From contig JAJDVR010000026.1 in the NCBI GenBank assembly GCA_022826025.1, positions 1 to 56,510 on the forward strand: a DNA stretch of 56,510 nt, given 5' to 3'. Shown here one piece after another: positions 29,382-39,637 of this stretch (positions are counted from its first letter, which is position 1; each line of letters begins with the position of its first letter). This stretch comes from Gemmatimonadota bacterium. GTDB taxonomy: Bacteria > Gemmatimonadota > Gemmatimonadetes > Longimicrobiales > Gaopeijiaceae. The position numbers and the translations under genes are program-made. The notes under the pieces are model-generated. The model was not told the DNA's origin, searched no databases, and saw only the letters and a program-made list of their open reading frames with translations.

Positions 29382-31793
29382 GTGGCGGCGCGCAGGAAAC
29401 CGGGAGAACGAGCACGCGGGAAGGCGGCTCCGGTTCGCGGGCGCGCGGCGGACAGGGGAAAAGGCACCTTTCTGTCCAGGAGCCAGAAGTCCGACATCCT
29501 GGCTCTGTCCCTGGTGGTACTGGCGCTCTTCCTGCTTTTGGCCCTCTTCCCGGTATCGGTGCTGGGCGCGCGCGCCGAGGCGTGGTTTCCTTCGGGGAAC
29601 GCGATCGGCCTGCTGGGTGCCAGGTTCCGGGAAGCGGCGATCGCGACGCTGGGCGCGGCGGCGTTCGCGCTCCCGGTCCTCCTCACGCTGGGAGGGCTGC
29701 GTGCGGGCGCGTGGACGACCACCCGCACCACCGTGCGGGCGGCGATCCTGACGGCCGGCCTGGCTTTGGTGGCCTCGTGCGTGGCCTCGCTGCTGGGGAG
29801 CGTCGGCGGTTCGGGACGGCTGGGGACGACCCTGGCCGGCGGGCTCAGCTCGGTTATCGGCTGGCTGGGGACGACGTTGCTGCTCACGGGCTTCCTGGTC
29901 GCGCTCCTGGTGGCCACGCTCGACTGGAACCCGCTCCGTTGGCTGGGACGCGCGCTCAGGTCAGCGTGGTCCGCGATCGATCTGCGCGGGAGATTGGCTC
30001 GCCTGCCGCGGCCGGGGGCGCGAAAGGACGGAAACGACCGTGGAGAGCCGGCCCGGCGGGGCGCGGAACGGGGCATTCCCGAGGATGTCGCGGCAGTCCT
30101 GGACGGGGTCGTGGAAGAACTGGGGGATCCGGCCGCGGCACCCGACCCGGCGGGCCACGCGCCCCCGGAACAGCCCCCGGAACCGGCCACGGAGTTCGCG
30201 GCGGACGGTACGGAGAGCGCGGCGCCCGCGGAAGCCGCGGGCGAACAGGCGTTGGAAGACCCGGCCGGAGGGGCGTTGCCGTCGATCGACCTGCTGGATG
30301 CGCCGGAGCCGAAGGATCCCTTCCGCATGGAACTGAAGCTCTCGCAGCTGGGCGAGGTCCTGGTCGAGAAACTCCGCTCGTTCGGCGTGCAGAGCCGGAT
30401 CGGCGGCCGCACCACCGGGCCGGTCGTGACCCAGTTCGAGGTGGTCCCCGCGCCGGGGGTCAAGGTCAATCGCATCGCCAACCTGGAGGCCGACCTGGCG
30501 CTGGCGATGAAGGCGAGAAGCATCCGCATCGTCGCCCCGATCCCCGGAAAGGGCGCCGTCGGCGTGGAAATCCCCAATCCGGAGCCGGAAATCGTCTATC
30601 TGCGGGACATCCTGGAGTCCCCTGCGTTCCGGTCGTCGAAGGCCGCGCTGCCCCTCGCCCTGGGCAAGGACCTGACCGGGCGCCCCTACGTTTCCGACCT
30701 GGCGCGCATGCCCCATGTGCTGATCGCGGGCGCCACCGGATCGGGGAAGTCGGTCTGCCTGAACGCCTTCATCACCAGTCTGGTCTACTCGCACTCGCCG
30801 GAGTCGCTTCGCCTGCTGATGGTCGATCCCAAGATGGTCGAGCTGTCGGTGTACGCCGATCTGCCGCACCTGCGTCATCCGGTGGTGACCGATCCCTCCG
30901 ATGCGGCGAGCGTCCTGAAATGGGCGGTGATGGAGATGGAACGCCGGTATGCGCTGCTCTCGGCGAACCAGGCACGCTCGCTGGGCGAGTTCAACCGGAT
31001 GGTTCGCGACGGGCAGCCCGTGCGCCATCCGCCGCGACCGCCCGCGCCCGGCGAGGAACCCGGGGAGGAAGCCTGGGAGGAGGGCATCCTCCCCTTCGTG
31101 GTGGTGATCGTCGACGAGCTCGCCGACCTGATGATGACGGTTCAGGGCGAGGTCGAACGCCCCCTGACCATGCTCGCCCAGAAGGCGCGCGCCATCGGCA
31201 TCCATCTGATGGTGGCGACCCAGCGTCCCAGCGTGAACGTGATCACCGGGCTCATCAAGGCCAACTTCCCGTGCCGCATCGCCTTCCGGGTCGCCTCGAA
31301 GACCGATTCGCGCACGATCCTGGACCAGAACGGCGCGGATGCGCTGCTGGGCAACGGCGACATGCTCTTCCTGCCGCCCGGCCAGAGCGAGCCTGTGCGC
31401 ATTCAGGGCGCGTACGTACCGGGGTCGGATACGAACCGGCTCACGGGCTGGTTCCGGCAGCTGGTGCGCCACTGGGAGGACGCGGGCGAAGTGCCCGACT
31501 TCGCTGGGGAGGAGGATATCCTGGCCATGGTGCGCACGCGGGAAGGCGAGGGCGACGCCGGGGAGGAGGACGGCCCGGCCGAGCGCGACGACCTCTTCTT
31601 CGCCGCCGCCGAGGTGTGCGTCCGGCAGAACCAGGGCTCGACCTCCCTTCTGCAGCGGAGGCTGCGCATCGGCTACGGCCGCGCGGCGCGCGTGGTGGAC
31701 CAGCTGCACGAAGCGGGCGTGCTGGGCCCGCCGGACGGCTCCAGACCGCGTGAAGTGCTTATGGGCCTCGACGAGATCGAGTCGTTGCGCTAG
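29382..31793 (+). CDS. ftsK: DNA translocase FtsK/SpoIIIE
   Basis: N-terminal TMs, Pro/Glu/Ala linker, Walker A IAGATGSGKSVCLNAF, MLAQKARAIGIHLMVATQRPSVNVITGLIKANFP, C-terminal gamma-like domain. Confidence 0.95.
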   Translation: MAARRKPGERARGKAAPVRGRAADRGKGTFLSRSQKSDILALSLVVLALFLLLALFPVSVLGARAEAWFPSGNAIGLLGARFREAAIATLGAAAFALPVLLTLGGLRAGAWTTTRTTVRAAILTAGLALVASCVASLLGSVGGSGRLGTTLAGGLSSVIGWLGTTLLLTGFLVALLVATLDWNPLRWLGRALRSAWSAIDLRGRLARLPRPGARKDGNDRGEPARRGAERGIPEDVAAVLDGVVEELGDPAAAPDPAGHAPPEQPPEPATEFAADGTESAAPAEAAGEQALEDPAGGALPSIDLLDAPEPKDPFRMELKLSQLGEVLVEKLRSFGVQSRIGGRTTGPVVTQFEVVPAPGVKVNRIANLEADLALAMKARSIRIVAPIPGKGAVGVEIPNPEPEIVYLRDILESPAFRSSKAALPLALGKDLTGRPYVSDLARMPHVLIAGATGSGKSVCLNAFITSLVYSHSPESLRLLMVDPKMVELSVYADLPHLRHPVVTDPSDAASVLKWAVMEMERRYALLSANQARSLGEFNRMVRDGQPVRHPPRPPAPGEEPGEEAWEEGILPFVVVIVDELADLMMTVQGEVERPLTMLAQKARAIGIHLMVATQRPSVNVITGLIKANFPCRIAFRVASKTDSRTILDQNGADALLGNGDMLFLPPGQSEPVRIQGAYVPGSDTNRLTGWFRQLVRHWEDAGEVPDFAGEEDILAMVRTREGEGDAGEEDGPAERDDLFFAAAEVCVRQNQGSTSLLQRRLRIGYGRAARVVDQLHEAGVLGPPDGSRPREVLMGLDEIESLR

Positions 31794-31865
31794 CCCTCCG
31801 TCCACGGACCATCCGACTGCGCGCCGGGTCGGAACGGGGGTGCTCGCCTGCGGGTATGGCGTGCC

Positions 31866-32534
31866 ATGAAAAACACGTTCTTCGGCCTTCTGGCGATATT
31901 CTGCGTGGCTGCCGGCCCCGGCGACGTTCTCGCCATGCAGGAGGCCGCGGACCCGCTGGTCATCCTCGAACGTGCCTCCGGCGAGTATTCCGCATTGACG
32001 GGGTTCTGCGCCGACTTCCGGCAGACTCTGACGTCGCCGCTTCTGAACCAGGTGACGCGCTCGCGGGGGCGGATGTGCCAGCAGCAACCCGACCGCTTCT
32101 CCATGCGCTTCACCGACCCCGAGGGCGATCTGGTGATCGCAGACGGGGAGTGGCTGTGGGTCTACTTCCCAAGCAGCGACGCCGGTCAGGTTATTCGCTC
32201 GCCCATGATCTCCGGGGGACAGGGCCGCTTCGACTTCCACCGCGAATTCCTCTCGGACCCGGGGACCCGCTACGCCCCTGCGTACCTGCGCACCGAGGAA
32301 ATCGACGGAGCTCCCTCTCACGTCATCCGGCTGGTTCCGCGTCAGCCGTCCGCCTATCGCGAGGCGCAGGTGTGGATCGATGAGGGGACGTGGTTCATCC
32401 GGCGTACCGAAATCGAGGAGGAAAACGGCAACCTGCGCGAGGTCCAGCTGGCCGGATTCGAGCCGAACCCCCAGCTGGGGAGCGAGGCCTTCCGCTTCAC
32501 GCCGCCGCGGGGGGTCCAGGTCATCACGCGATGA
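31866..32534 (+). CDS. lolA: Outer-membrane lipoprotein carrier protein LolA-like
   Basis: Signal peptide; FCADFRQTLTSPLLNQVTRSRGRMCQQQPDRFSMRFTDPEGDLVIADGEWLWVYFPSSDAGQV. Confidence 0.85.
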   Translation: MKNTFFGLLAIFCVAAGPGDVLAMQEAADPLVILERASGEYSALTGFCADFRQTLTSPLLNQVTRSRGRMCQQQPDRFSMRFTDPEGDLVIADGEWLWVYFPSSDAGQVIRSPMISGGQGRFDFHREFLSDPGTRYAPAYLRTEEIDGAPSHVIRLVPRQPSAYREAQVWIDEGTWFIRRTEIEEENGNLREVQLAGFEPNPQLGSEAFRFTPPRGVQVITR

Positions 32535-33274
32535 GGGCCTGGTGCCGGACGGGGAGTGATCCCGGAATGGACCTGATGAGGGGCGCCGCGATGGTCCTGA
32601 CGGCCCTCGTGGCCGGCTCCCGCATGGCTGCGCCCGCGGCCGCCCAGGACCTCGCCGAGTTCGACTACGAGCACCTGAGCTTGCGGGGCATCGGCTTCGA
32701 GGCCGGATACCTGCCCGCGCACAGGATCCACGGCGTACGCGGGGAGATACCGAGCTGGGGCGCCCGGCTCGACCTCGGATACCTGGGTCCGGGGCTCCGT
32801 ATTTCGCCCTCGGTGACCTACTGGTCGTCGGAGCTTGAGGCTGAAGAGGTATCCCGCCTGGAGGCCCGGCTCGGGCAACTGATCGCGCGGCAATTGGGGC
32901 CGTCCGCATCCGAGGCCGGGCCCGAAGTCGATCTCGGCCCGATCACCTGGACCGATCTGGTCGTCGGCGTCGACGCCCATGTCGTGTGGAACATTCCCTT
33001 CGGATGGCTCAGCTTTCTCGGCCTCGGCGCCTCCGTGCACGTTCTCGACGGACAGGGCGAGGCCATCGACGGCACCTTCGTCGAGGACCTTCTGGACACG
33101 GTGCGCCCGGGAGTGAACGCGCATCTGGGGCTCGAGTATCCGCTCTGGAGCTGGTCCCGGCTCTATTGGCACGGCCGCTACGAGGTGACCGACGACCTGC
33201 GCTACTTCAATGTCCGGGGCGGGCTGCAGCTCATGTTCGGTGGCGTGGCTCCCGGGGAGATGGAGCCCCGCTGA
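32531..33274 (+). CDS. Hypothetical outer-membrane beta-barrel-like protein
   Basis: Signal peptide; alternating strand-like segments (GARLDLGYLGPGLRISPSVTYW; NAHLGLEYPLWSWSRLYWHGRYEV; FNVRGGLQLMFG). ATGA overlap with lolA. Confidence 0.6.
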   Translation: MRAWCRTGSDPGMDLMRGAAMVLTALVAGSRMAAPAAAQDLAEFDYEHLSLRGIGFEAGYLPAHRIHGVRGEIPSWGARLDLGYLGPGLRISPSVTYWSSELEAEEVSRLEARLGQLIARQLGPSASEAGPEVDLGPITWTDLVVGVDAHVVWNIPFGWLSFLGLGASVHVLDGQGEAIDGTFVEDLLDTVRPGVNAHLGLEYPLWSWSRLYWHGRYEVTDDLRYFNVRGGLQLMFGGVAPGEMEPR

Positions 33275-33346
33275 GGCCGGTTGCGGGCGACTGCGGGCGT
33301 TCGCCCGGTGGCTGACTCCCCCCCGGGAACGGCGGGGGTGAAGAGC

Positions 33347-34927
33347 ATGGGAGCCGTCTTCGGCCTGGACGGACGGGAATGGCGGCTGGCGTCGGCCTCC
33401 GCTGCCCTGTTGTTCGCGGCATTTCCGCCCTTTCACCTGGTCGCGCCTTCCCTCCTGGCGCTGGTCCCGCTGGCGGTTGCGGTCCGGGAGGCCCGCACGG
33501 CCGTTCGAGCCGCGCGCATCGGTTTCGTGTTCGGGCTGCTGCACTACGGCATGCTTCTCCACTGGATGGTCCCCGCGCTCGAGCGGCTGACGCCGACGGC
33601 CCCGCTGGTCTACGCCACGGCCGTGATGCTGCTCGCGCTGTCGCAGGCGCTGGCGTGCTGGATGCTCGACCTCTTGCGGCGTAGCGGCCGGGTTCCGTTC
33701 TGGCTCGCGCTGCCTCTTGTGTGGACCGCAGTGGAGTGGGGGATGGCCCACGCCCCCGGGACGCTGGCCTACCCGTGGCTGGGGCTGGGGACGTCGCTCA
33801 CGGGATACCCGGAGCTGGTGGGAATCGCCGAGCTGGCCGGGGCGCGCGGGGTGACGTTCTGGCTGGCGCTGGTGAACGGCTTCGTCGCGGAGGCCGTGGT
33901 GGCCGGCCGGGGCGTGCGACGGTGGCGGGGTGGACTCCGGGCCGGCCGCGCGTGGCTGGCGGCCGCCCTGGCGGCCGCGGCCATCCCCGCCGCCTGGGGA
34001 GTGTGGCGCGCCCGTCACCTGGATCTGCGGCCGGGGCCGGTGGTCACCACCGTGCGCACCACGTTGCGCGCGCAGCCGGACGAGGAGTTCTCCGACCTGG
34101 AGGCGCTCGCCGCGGTGGACGCCCTGCTGGAGGCGCCCACGGCCGGAGCGCCCGCGCCCTCCCTGGTGGTGCTCCCGGAGGGCACCTTCCGGGACGGGCT
34201 GGATCAGCCGGAAGTGGTCGCGGGCCTGGGGGATCTGTCACGGCGGCTGGCGGCGCCCGTCGTGTTCGGCGTGGTGCGCGCGCAGGAGGCGGGGGCGGGG
34301 CGGTACAACTCGGCCGCCCTGGCCGGGCCGGCCGGACTGCTGGGGGACCCGTACGACAAGCGCCGCCTGGTGCCGTGGGTCGAGCGGATGCCGCTGGCGG
34401 GCCTGTTCCCGGTTGCCGCCGGGGAGAGTCCGTTGCGCGCGGGCGTCGAATGGACGGTATTCGAGGCCGGCCTCCATGGCGTGGGCACGCTCATCTGCTA
34501 CGAGGCCGCGTTCACCGGCGCCGCCCGGGCGCTCCGCCGCGCGGGGGCCCGGGTGCTGCTCAACATCACCAACGACGCCTGGTTCGCGCGGGCGGGCGCC
34601 TTCGCGGTCGCGCAGCACGAAGCCCATCTGGTCATGCGCGCCATCGAGACCCGCACCGGGGCGGTGCGCTCGGCCAACCTCGGTCCCGCGGGCTTCGTCG
34701 ACCCCACCGGCCGGGTGCGCGCGCGTGTCGGCGGCCCGGGCGCGGGTTTGGCGACCGCCTGGGTGGATGCGGTGGTCGAGCCCACCTGGTACGTGCGTGT
34801 CGGGGACGTGGCGGGCCCGGGTGCCGTGGCCGCGCTGCTCCTGCTGCTGCTCTTCGGCCGTCCCCGCCGTCCACGGCCCCCACCGGGACCATGGCCCGTG
34901 CCCTGCTCGCCCGAAACCGGCCATTGA
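33347..34927 (+). CDS. lnt: Apolipoprotein N-acyltransferase
   Basis: Multi-TM N-terminus, nitrilase domain (VVLPEGTFRDG, YDKRRLVPWVERMPL, LICYEAAFTGAARA, NITNDAWFA). Confidence 0.92.
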   Translation: MGAVFGLDGREWRLASASAALLFAAFPPFHLVAPSLLALVPLAVAVREARTAVRAARIGFVFGLLHYGMLLHWMVPALERLTPTAPLVYATAVMLLALSQALACWMLDLLRRSGRVPFWLALPLVWTAVEWGMAHAPGTLAYPWLGLGTSLTGYPELVGIAELAGARGVTFWLALVNGFVAEAVVAGRGVRRWRGGLRAGRAWLAAALAAAAIPAAWGVWRARHLDLRPGPVVTTVRTTLRAQPDEEFSDLEALAAVDALLEAPTAGAPAPSLVVLPEGTFRDGLDQPEVVAGLGDLSRRLAAPVVFGVVRAQEAGAGRYNSAALAGPAGLLGDPYDKRRLVPWVERMPLAGLFPVAAGESPLRAGVEWTVFEAGLHGVGTLICYEAAFTGAARALRRAGARVLLNITNDAWFARAGAFAVAQHEAHLVMRAIETRTGAVRSANLGPAGFVDPTGRVRARVGGPGAGLATAWVDAVVEPTWYVRVGDVAGPGAVAALLLLLLFGRPRRPRPPPGPWPVPCSPETGH

Positions 34928-34952
34928 ACGCCCTTCGGGCCAAATCTATACT
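34924..34952 (+). promoter_or_regulatory. Candidate promoter, TTGAAC-17-TATACT
   Basis: -35 TTGAAC 34924-34929 overlapping the lnt stop codon, 17-nt spacer, -10 TATACT 34947-34952; upstream of prfA. Confidence 0.65.
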
Positions 34953-35044
34953 ACGGGCTCCCGGTCACGGCCGGCCGCGCGTCGCTCCCGGCGGCCCGGC
35001 CGGGCCCCGACTCATCCCGAAGGACGACCCGGCCATCGCTGCGC

Positions 35045-36160
35045 ATGGCGCACGGAACGACGATTCTGGACAGACCACTGGAGCGCCTCGACCAGGTGCG
35101 CAAGCGCCTGAAGGGGGCGGAGCAACGCCTGCGCGAACTGGACGCGGAGCTGGCCGAGCCCGAGGTGGCTCGGGACCCCGGGCGCCTGCGCGTCCTGAGC
35201 CGTCGGCGCGCCGAAGTGGACCCCGTCGCGCGCACCTCCCGCGAGATCGAGAGCGTCCTGGAGCAGCTGGAAGCGGCGCGCGAGCTCACGGACGATCCCG
35301 ACGACCCGGAGGTGCGGGAACTCGCGCGCATGGAAGTCGAGGAGCTGGAGGCCAGGCTCGAAGAGCTGGCCGGGCAGGCCTGGGAACTGGTCCTTCCCCG
35401 CGATCCCATGGACGACCGCGCCGCGGTCGTCGAGGTGCGGGCCGGTACCGGCGGTGACGAAGCCGGGCTGTTCGCCGCCGAGGTGATGCGCATGTATCAG
35501 CGGCTGGCGGAGCGGCGCGGCTGGAGCATAGAGCTCCTCAGCCTCTCGGAAGGCATTCCCGGCGCCGTCAAGGAGGCCGTCTTCACGGTGAGCGGCCGCG
35601 GGGCCTACGGCGCGCTGCGCTACGAATCGGGAGTGCACCGGGTACAGCGGGTTCCGGTCACCGAGAGCCAGGGCCGCATTCACACCTCCGCGGCATCGGT
35701 TGCCGTGCTGCCGGAGGCGGAGCCGGTGGATCTCGAGATCGACCCGGCGGACCTGCGCATAGACGTATTCCGTTCCTCGGGTCCGGGCGGACAGTCCGTG
35801 AACACCACCGACTCGGCCGTGCGCATCACCCACGGGCCCAGCGGCCTGGTGGTGACCTGTCAGGACGAGAAGTCTCAGCACAAGAACAAGGCCAAGGCCA
35901 TGAAGGTGCTGCGCAGCCGTCTTCTCGACCGCGAGATCGCCCAGCGCGCGGCCGAGCGCTCGCGAGAGCGCAAGTCGCAGATCGGATCCGGAGACCGGTC
36001 CGCCAAGATCCGCACCTACAACTTCCCCCAGAACCGGGTGACGGACCACCGCATCGGTCTCACCCTGCATCGGCTGGAATCGGTGCTCCACGGCGAACTG
36101 GACCAACTCCTGGAAGCCCTTCGCCTGGCCGAGCGGCGCGAGCGGATGGAGGACGGGTGA
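35045..36160 (+). CDS. prfA: Peptide chain release factor 1
   Basis: [21 protein letters not shown] (GGQ loop), [43 protein letters not shown]. Confidence 0.96.
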   Translation: MAHGTTILDRPLERLDQVRKRLKGAEQRLRELDAELAEPEVARDPGRLRVLSRRRAEVDPVARTSREIESVLEQLEAARELTDDPDDPEVRELARMEVEELEARLEELAGQAWELVLPRDPMDDRAAVVEVRAGTGGDEAGLFAAEVMRMYQRLAERRGWSIELLSLSEGIPGAVKEAVFTVSGRGAYGALRYESGVHRVQRVPVTESQGRIHTSAASVAVLPEAEPVDLEIDPADLRIDVFRSSGPGGQSVNTTDSAVRITHGPSGLVVTCQDEKSQHKNKAKAMKVLRSRLLDREIAQRAAERSRERKSQIGSGDRSAKIRTYNFPQNRVTDHRIGLTLHRLESVLHGELDQLLEALRLAERRERMEDG

Positions 36161-37086
36161 GCACGCTCTCGCTAAGGCGCCCCTCCGGTCGCGTCCCCGG
36201 GAGGGAAGAACCCTGGACCGTCCTGAACCTGGTCCTCTGGAGCGCGCACTACCTCGAGGGCAAGGGGGTGCCCGGCACGCGTCTGGACGCCGAACACCTG
36301 CTGGCCGACACGCTCGGGGTGCCGCGCCTCGAACTCTACCTGCAGCATGACCGGCCGCTCGAGGCATCCGAACTGGTTGCCTTCAAGCCTCGTCTCCTGC
36401 GGCGCGCCCGCCGGGAACCGCTCCAATACATCCTGGGCAGGGCCGCCTTCCGGGAAATGGATCTGGCCGTGGACCCGCGGGTCCTGGTTCCCCGTCCGGA
36501 AACGGAGCTGCTCGCGGGAGAGGTGCTGGCCTGGGCCGCGGACCGTGCCGCCGCCGGGCTCCGGGCGCTCGACATCGGGACCGGCTGCGGGGCCCTGGCC
36601 CTGGCGCTTGCCACCGAAGGCGGCTTCGCCTCCGTCGTGGCCACCGACATCAGCCGGGACGCGCTCGCGGTGGCTTCCCTGAACGGCGAGCAATACCATG
36701 ACGGGGCTCCGGTGGAGTTCAGGGCGGGATCGCTGTACGATCCCCTCGGGCGCGATGAGCGCTTCGACGTGATCGTATCCAACCCCCCCTACATCTCCAG
36801 CACCGAAATGGAGGACCTGGAGCCCGAGGTGCGGGACTGGGAACCCCGGCGCGCGCTGGAGGCGGGTGCCGACGGCATGCGCGTGCTGGCGCCGCTGATC
36901 GCCGGCGCGCCGCGGCATCTGGCGCCCGGGGGACTGCTGGCGCTGGAGGTGGGGCCCGGTCAGGCGCCGTCGGCAGAGCGCCGGATCGAAGACACGGGCG
37001 CCTTTGCCCGGGTGCGCATCCTCCCCGACCTGGCGGGCCGCGAGCGCATGGTGCTGGCAAACCGGCACGGGAACGAGGATCGATAA
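36157..37086 (+). CDS. prmC: Release factor glutamine methyltransferase PrmC
   Basis: [52 protein letters not shown]. Confidence 0.95.
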   Translation: MSTLSLRRPSGRVPGREEPWTVLNLVLWSAHYLEGKGVPGTRLDAEHLLADTLGVPRLELYLQHDRPLEASELVAFKPRLLRRARREPLQYILGRAAFREMDLAVDPRVLVPRPETELLAGEVLAWAADRAAAGLRALDIGTGCGALALALATEGGFASVVATDISRDALAVASLNGEQYHDGAPVEFRAGSLYDPLGRDERFDVIVSNPPYISSTEMEDLEPEVRDWEPRRALEAGADGMRVLAPLIAGAPRHLAPGGLLALEVGPGQAPSAERRIEDTGAFARVRILPDLAGRERMVLANRHGNEDR

Positions 37087-37097
37087 CGGGAGGCTGA

Positions 37098-37457
37098 ATG
37101 GCCGCAATCGAGGAGATGGCCCGCGAACTGGGTCTGGCCCTGGGCCGGACCCCCCAGTATCAGGATCTGCAACGCGCCGCACGGCGGGCTGATGAGGATC
37201 GCGAGCTGGTGACCCTGCGGAACGAGCTCACCAGGCTGGAGCAGAGCGTGGCCCGGAGCGTACAGGCCGGCGAGGAGCCCGCGCCGGAAGTGGCCGAGGA
37301 ATACGAAACGACCTTCGGGCGCCTGCAGGCGAGTCCCGCGTACCAGGGGCTGGTCGCGGCCCAGGCGAACTTCGACCGGGTGCTGGGCCGTGTGAACGAG
37401 GGCATCTCGAAGGCCATCGAGGAGGGCGCGAAATCGCGCATCATCATCAGTTCCTGA
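37098..37457 (+). CDS. YlbF/YmcA (DUF964) family protein
   Basis: Short all-helical protein: MARELGLALGRTPQYQDLQRAARRADEDRELVTLRNELTRLEQ...SPAYQGLVAAQANFDRVLGRVNEGISKAIEEGAKSR. Confidence 0.75.
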   Translation: MAAIEEMARELGLALGRTPQYQDLQRAARRADEDRELVTLRNELTRLEQSVARSVQAGEEPAPEVAEEYETTFGRLQASPAYQGLVAAQANFDRVLGRVNEGISKAIEEGAKSRIIISS

Positions 37458-37460
37458 CCG

Positions 37461-37478
37461 CCGGCCGGGTCCGGCCGG
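37461..37478. repeat. GC-rich near-palindrome CCGGCCGG-GT-CCGGCCGG in the ylbF-ino1 spacer
   Basis: 8-bp arms around a 2-nt centre, 3 nt after the ylbF stop; no T-tract. Confidence 0.7.
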
Positions 37479-37518
37479 AAGGGAAGGCGACGCTCACCCC
37501 AGGCGGGGGACTCGATCA

Positions 37519-38835
<1,317 letters not shown>

Positions 38836-38858
38836 CGGGAGGGCGCGGGAAAGCCGCA

Positions 38859-38900
38859 TACCCACTACCGGTAGTGGGTACCCCACGACCCGTAGTGGGG
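38859..38900. repeat. Tandem palindromes in the ino1-tmk intergenic region
   Basis: Perfect 22-bp palindrome TACCCACTACCGGTAGTGGGTA (38859-38880) followed directly by imperfect palindrome CCCCACGACCCGTAGTGGGG (38881-38900). Confidence 0.92.
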
Positions 38901-38979
38901 TGGGCCCCCGGCGCGGGTTGCGCTCCGCCTGTCCCGTTCCCGTGCGCGGCAGCGCGCGGAAGATGAACGGCGCACCCGA

Positions 38980-39624
38980 ATGACGGGATGTTTCGTCGTC
39001 CTCGAGGGGGGCGAGGGCGCCGGCAAGTCCACGCAGGCGGCGCTCCTGGCGGAATGGCTCCGGGACCGGGGCGTGTCCTGTACGCTGGCGCGCGAGCCGG
39101 GGTCCACCGGGGTGGGCGAAGCCATTCGCGAAGTGGTGCTGGGCAGAACGGATCTGGAGATGCCCGCCGAGTCGGAGCTGCTGCTGATCCTGGCGGCGCG
39201 CGCCGCGTTCGTGCGCGAGGTGGTGCGTCCCGCGCTGGCCCGCGGCGATGTGGTCGTGGCGGATCGCTTCGACCTCTCCACGCTGGCGTACCAGGGATAC
39301 GGCCGCGGGCTGGATCTCGCGCGGGTGCGGGCGGCGATGGAGGTCGCGACCGGGGGGCTGAGCGCGGATGTGTACCTGGTGCTCGACGTGCCGGTGGAGG
39401 AGGGCGCGGCCCGGCGCCGGGCCGCCGGTGGCGGCGCGGATCGCATCGAGAGGGCGGGCGCAGACTTTCTGCACGCGGTCAGGGACGGATACCTTGAGCT
39501 GGCCGGGACCGGGGATCGCGTGGAGCTGGTGAGCGGGCTGGGTACGTCGGACCAGGTGCGGAAGCGGATTCTCGATTGCCTGAGCCGGCGCCTGCCGGAT
39601 GTCTTCGGGTCCCCGGGAACCTGA
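38980..39624 (+). CDS. tmk: Thymidylate kinase
   Basis: FVVLEGGEGAGKSTQAALLAEWL, LAREPGSTGVGEAIREVVL, VVADRFDLSTLAYQGYGRGL. Confidence 0.95.
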   Translation: MTGCFVVLEGGEGAGKSTQAALLAEWLRDRGVSCTLAREPGSTGVGEAIREVVLGRTDLEMPAESELLLILAARAAFVREVVRPALARGDVVVADRFDLSTLAYQGYGRGLDLARVRAAMEVATGGLSADVYLVLDVPVEEGAARRRAAGGGADRIERAGADFLHAVRDGYLELAGTGDRVELVSGLGTSDQVRKRILDCLSRRLPDVFGSPGT

Positions 39625-39637
39625 ATCGGAGGAACGC

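Noticed and set aside
29961-32909. 982-aa - strand ORF
   Set aside because: Antisense to ftsK, lolA and the next gene; shadow frame with biased composition and no domain cues.
33721-35457. 578-aa + strand ORF across lnt and prfA
   Set aside because: Alternate frame of lnt and prfA with Gly/Arg/Ala-rich composition.
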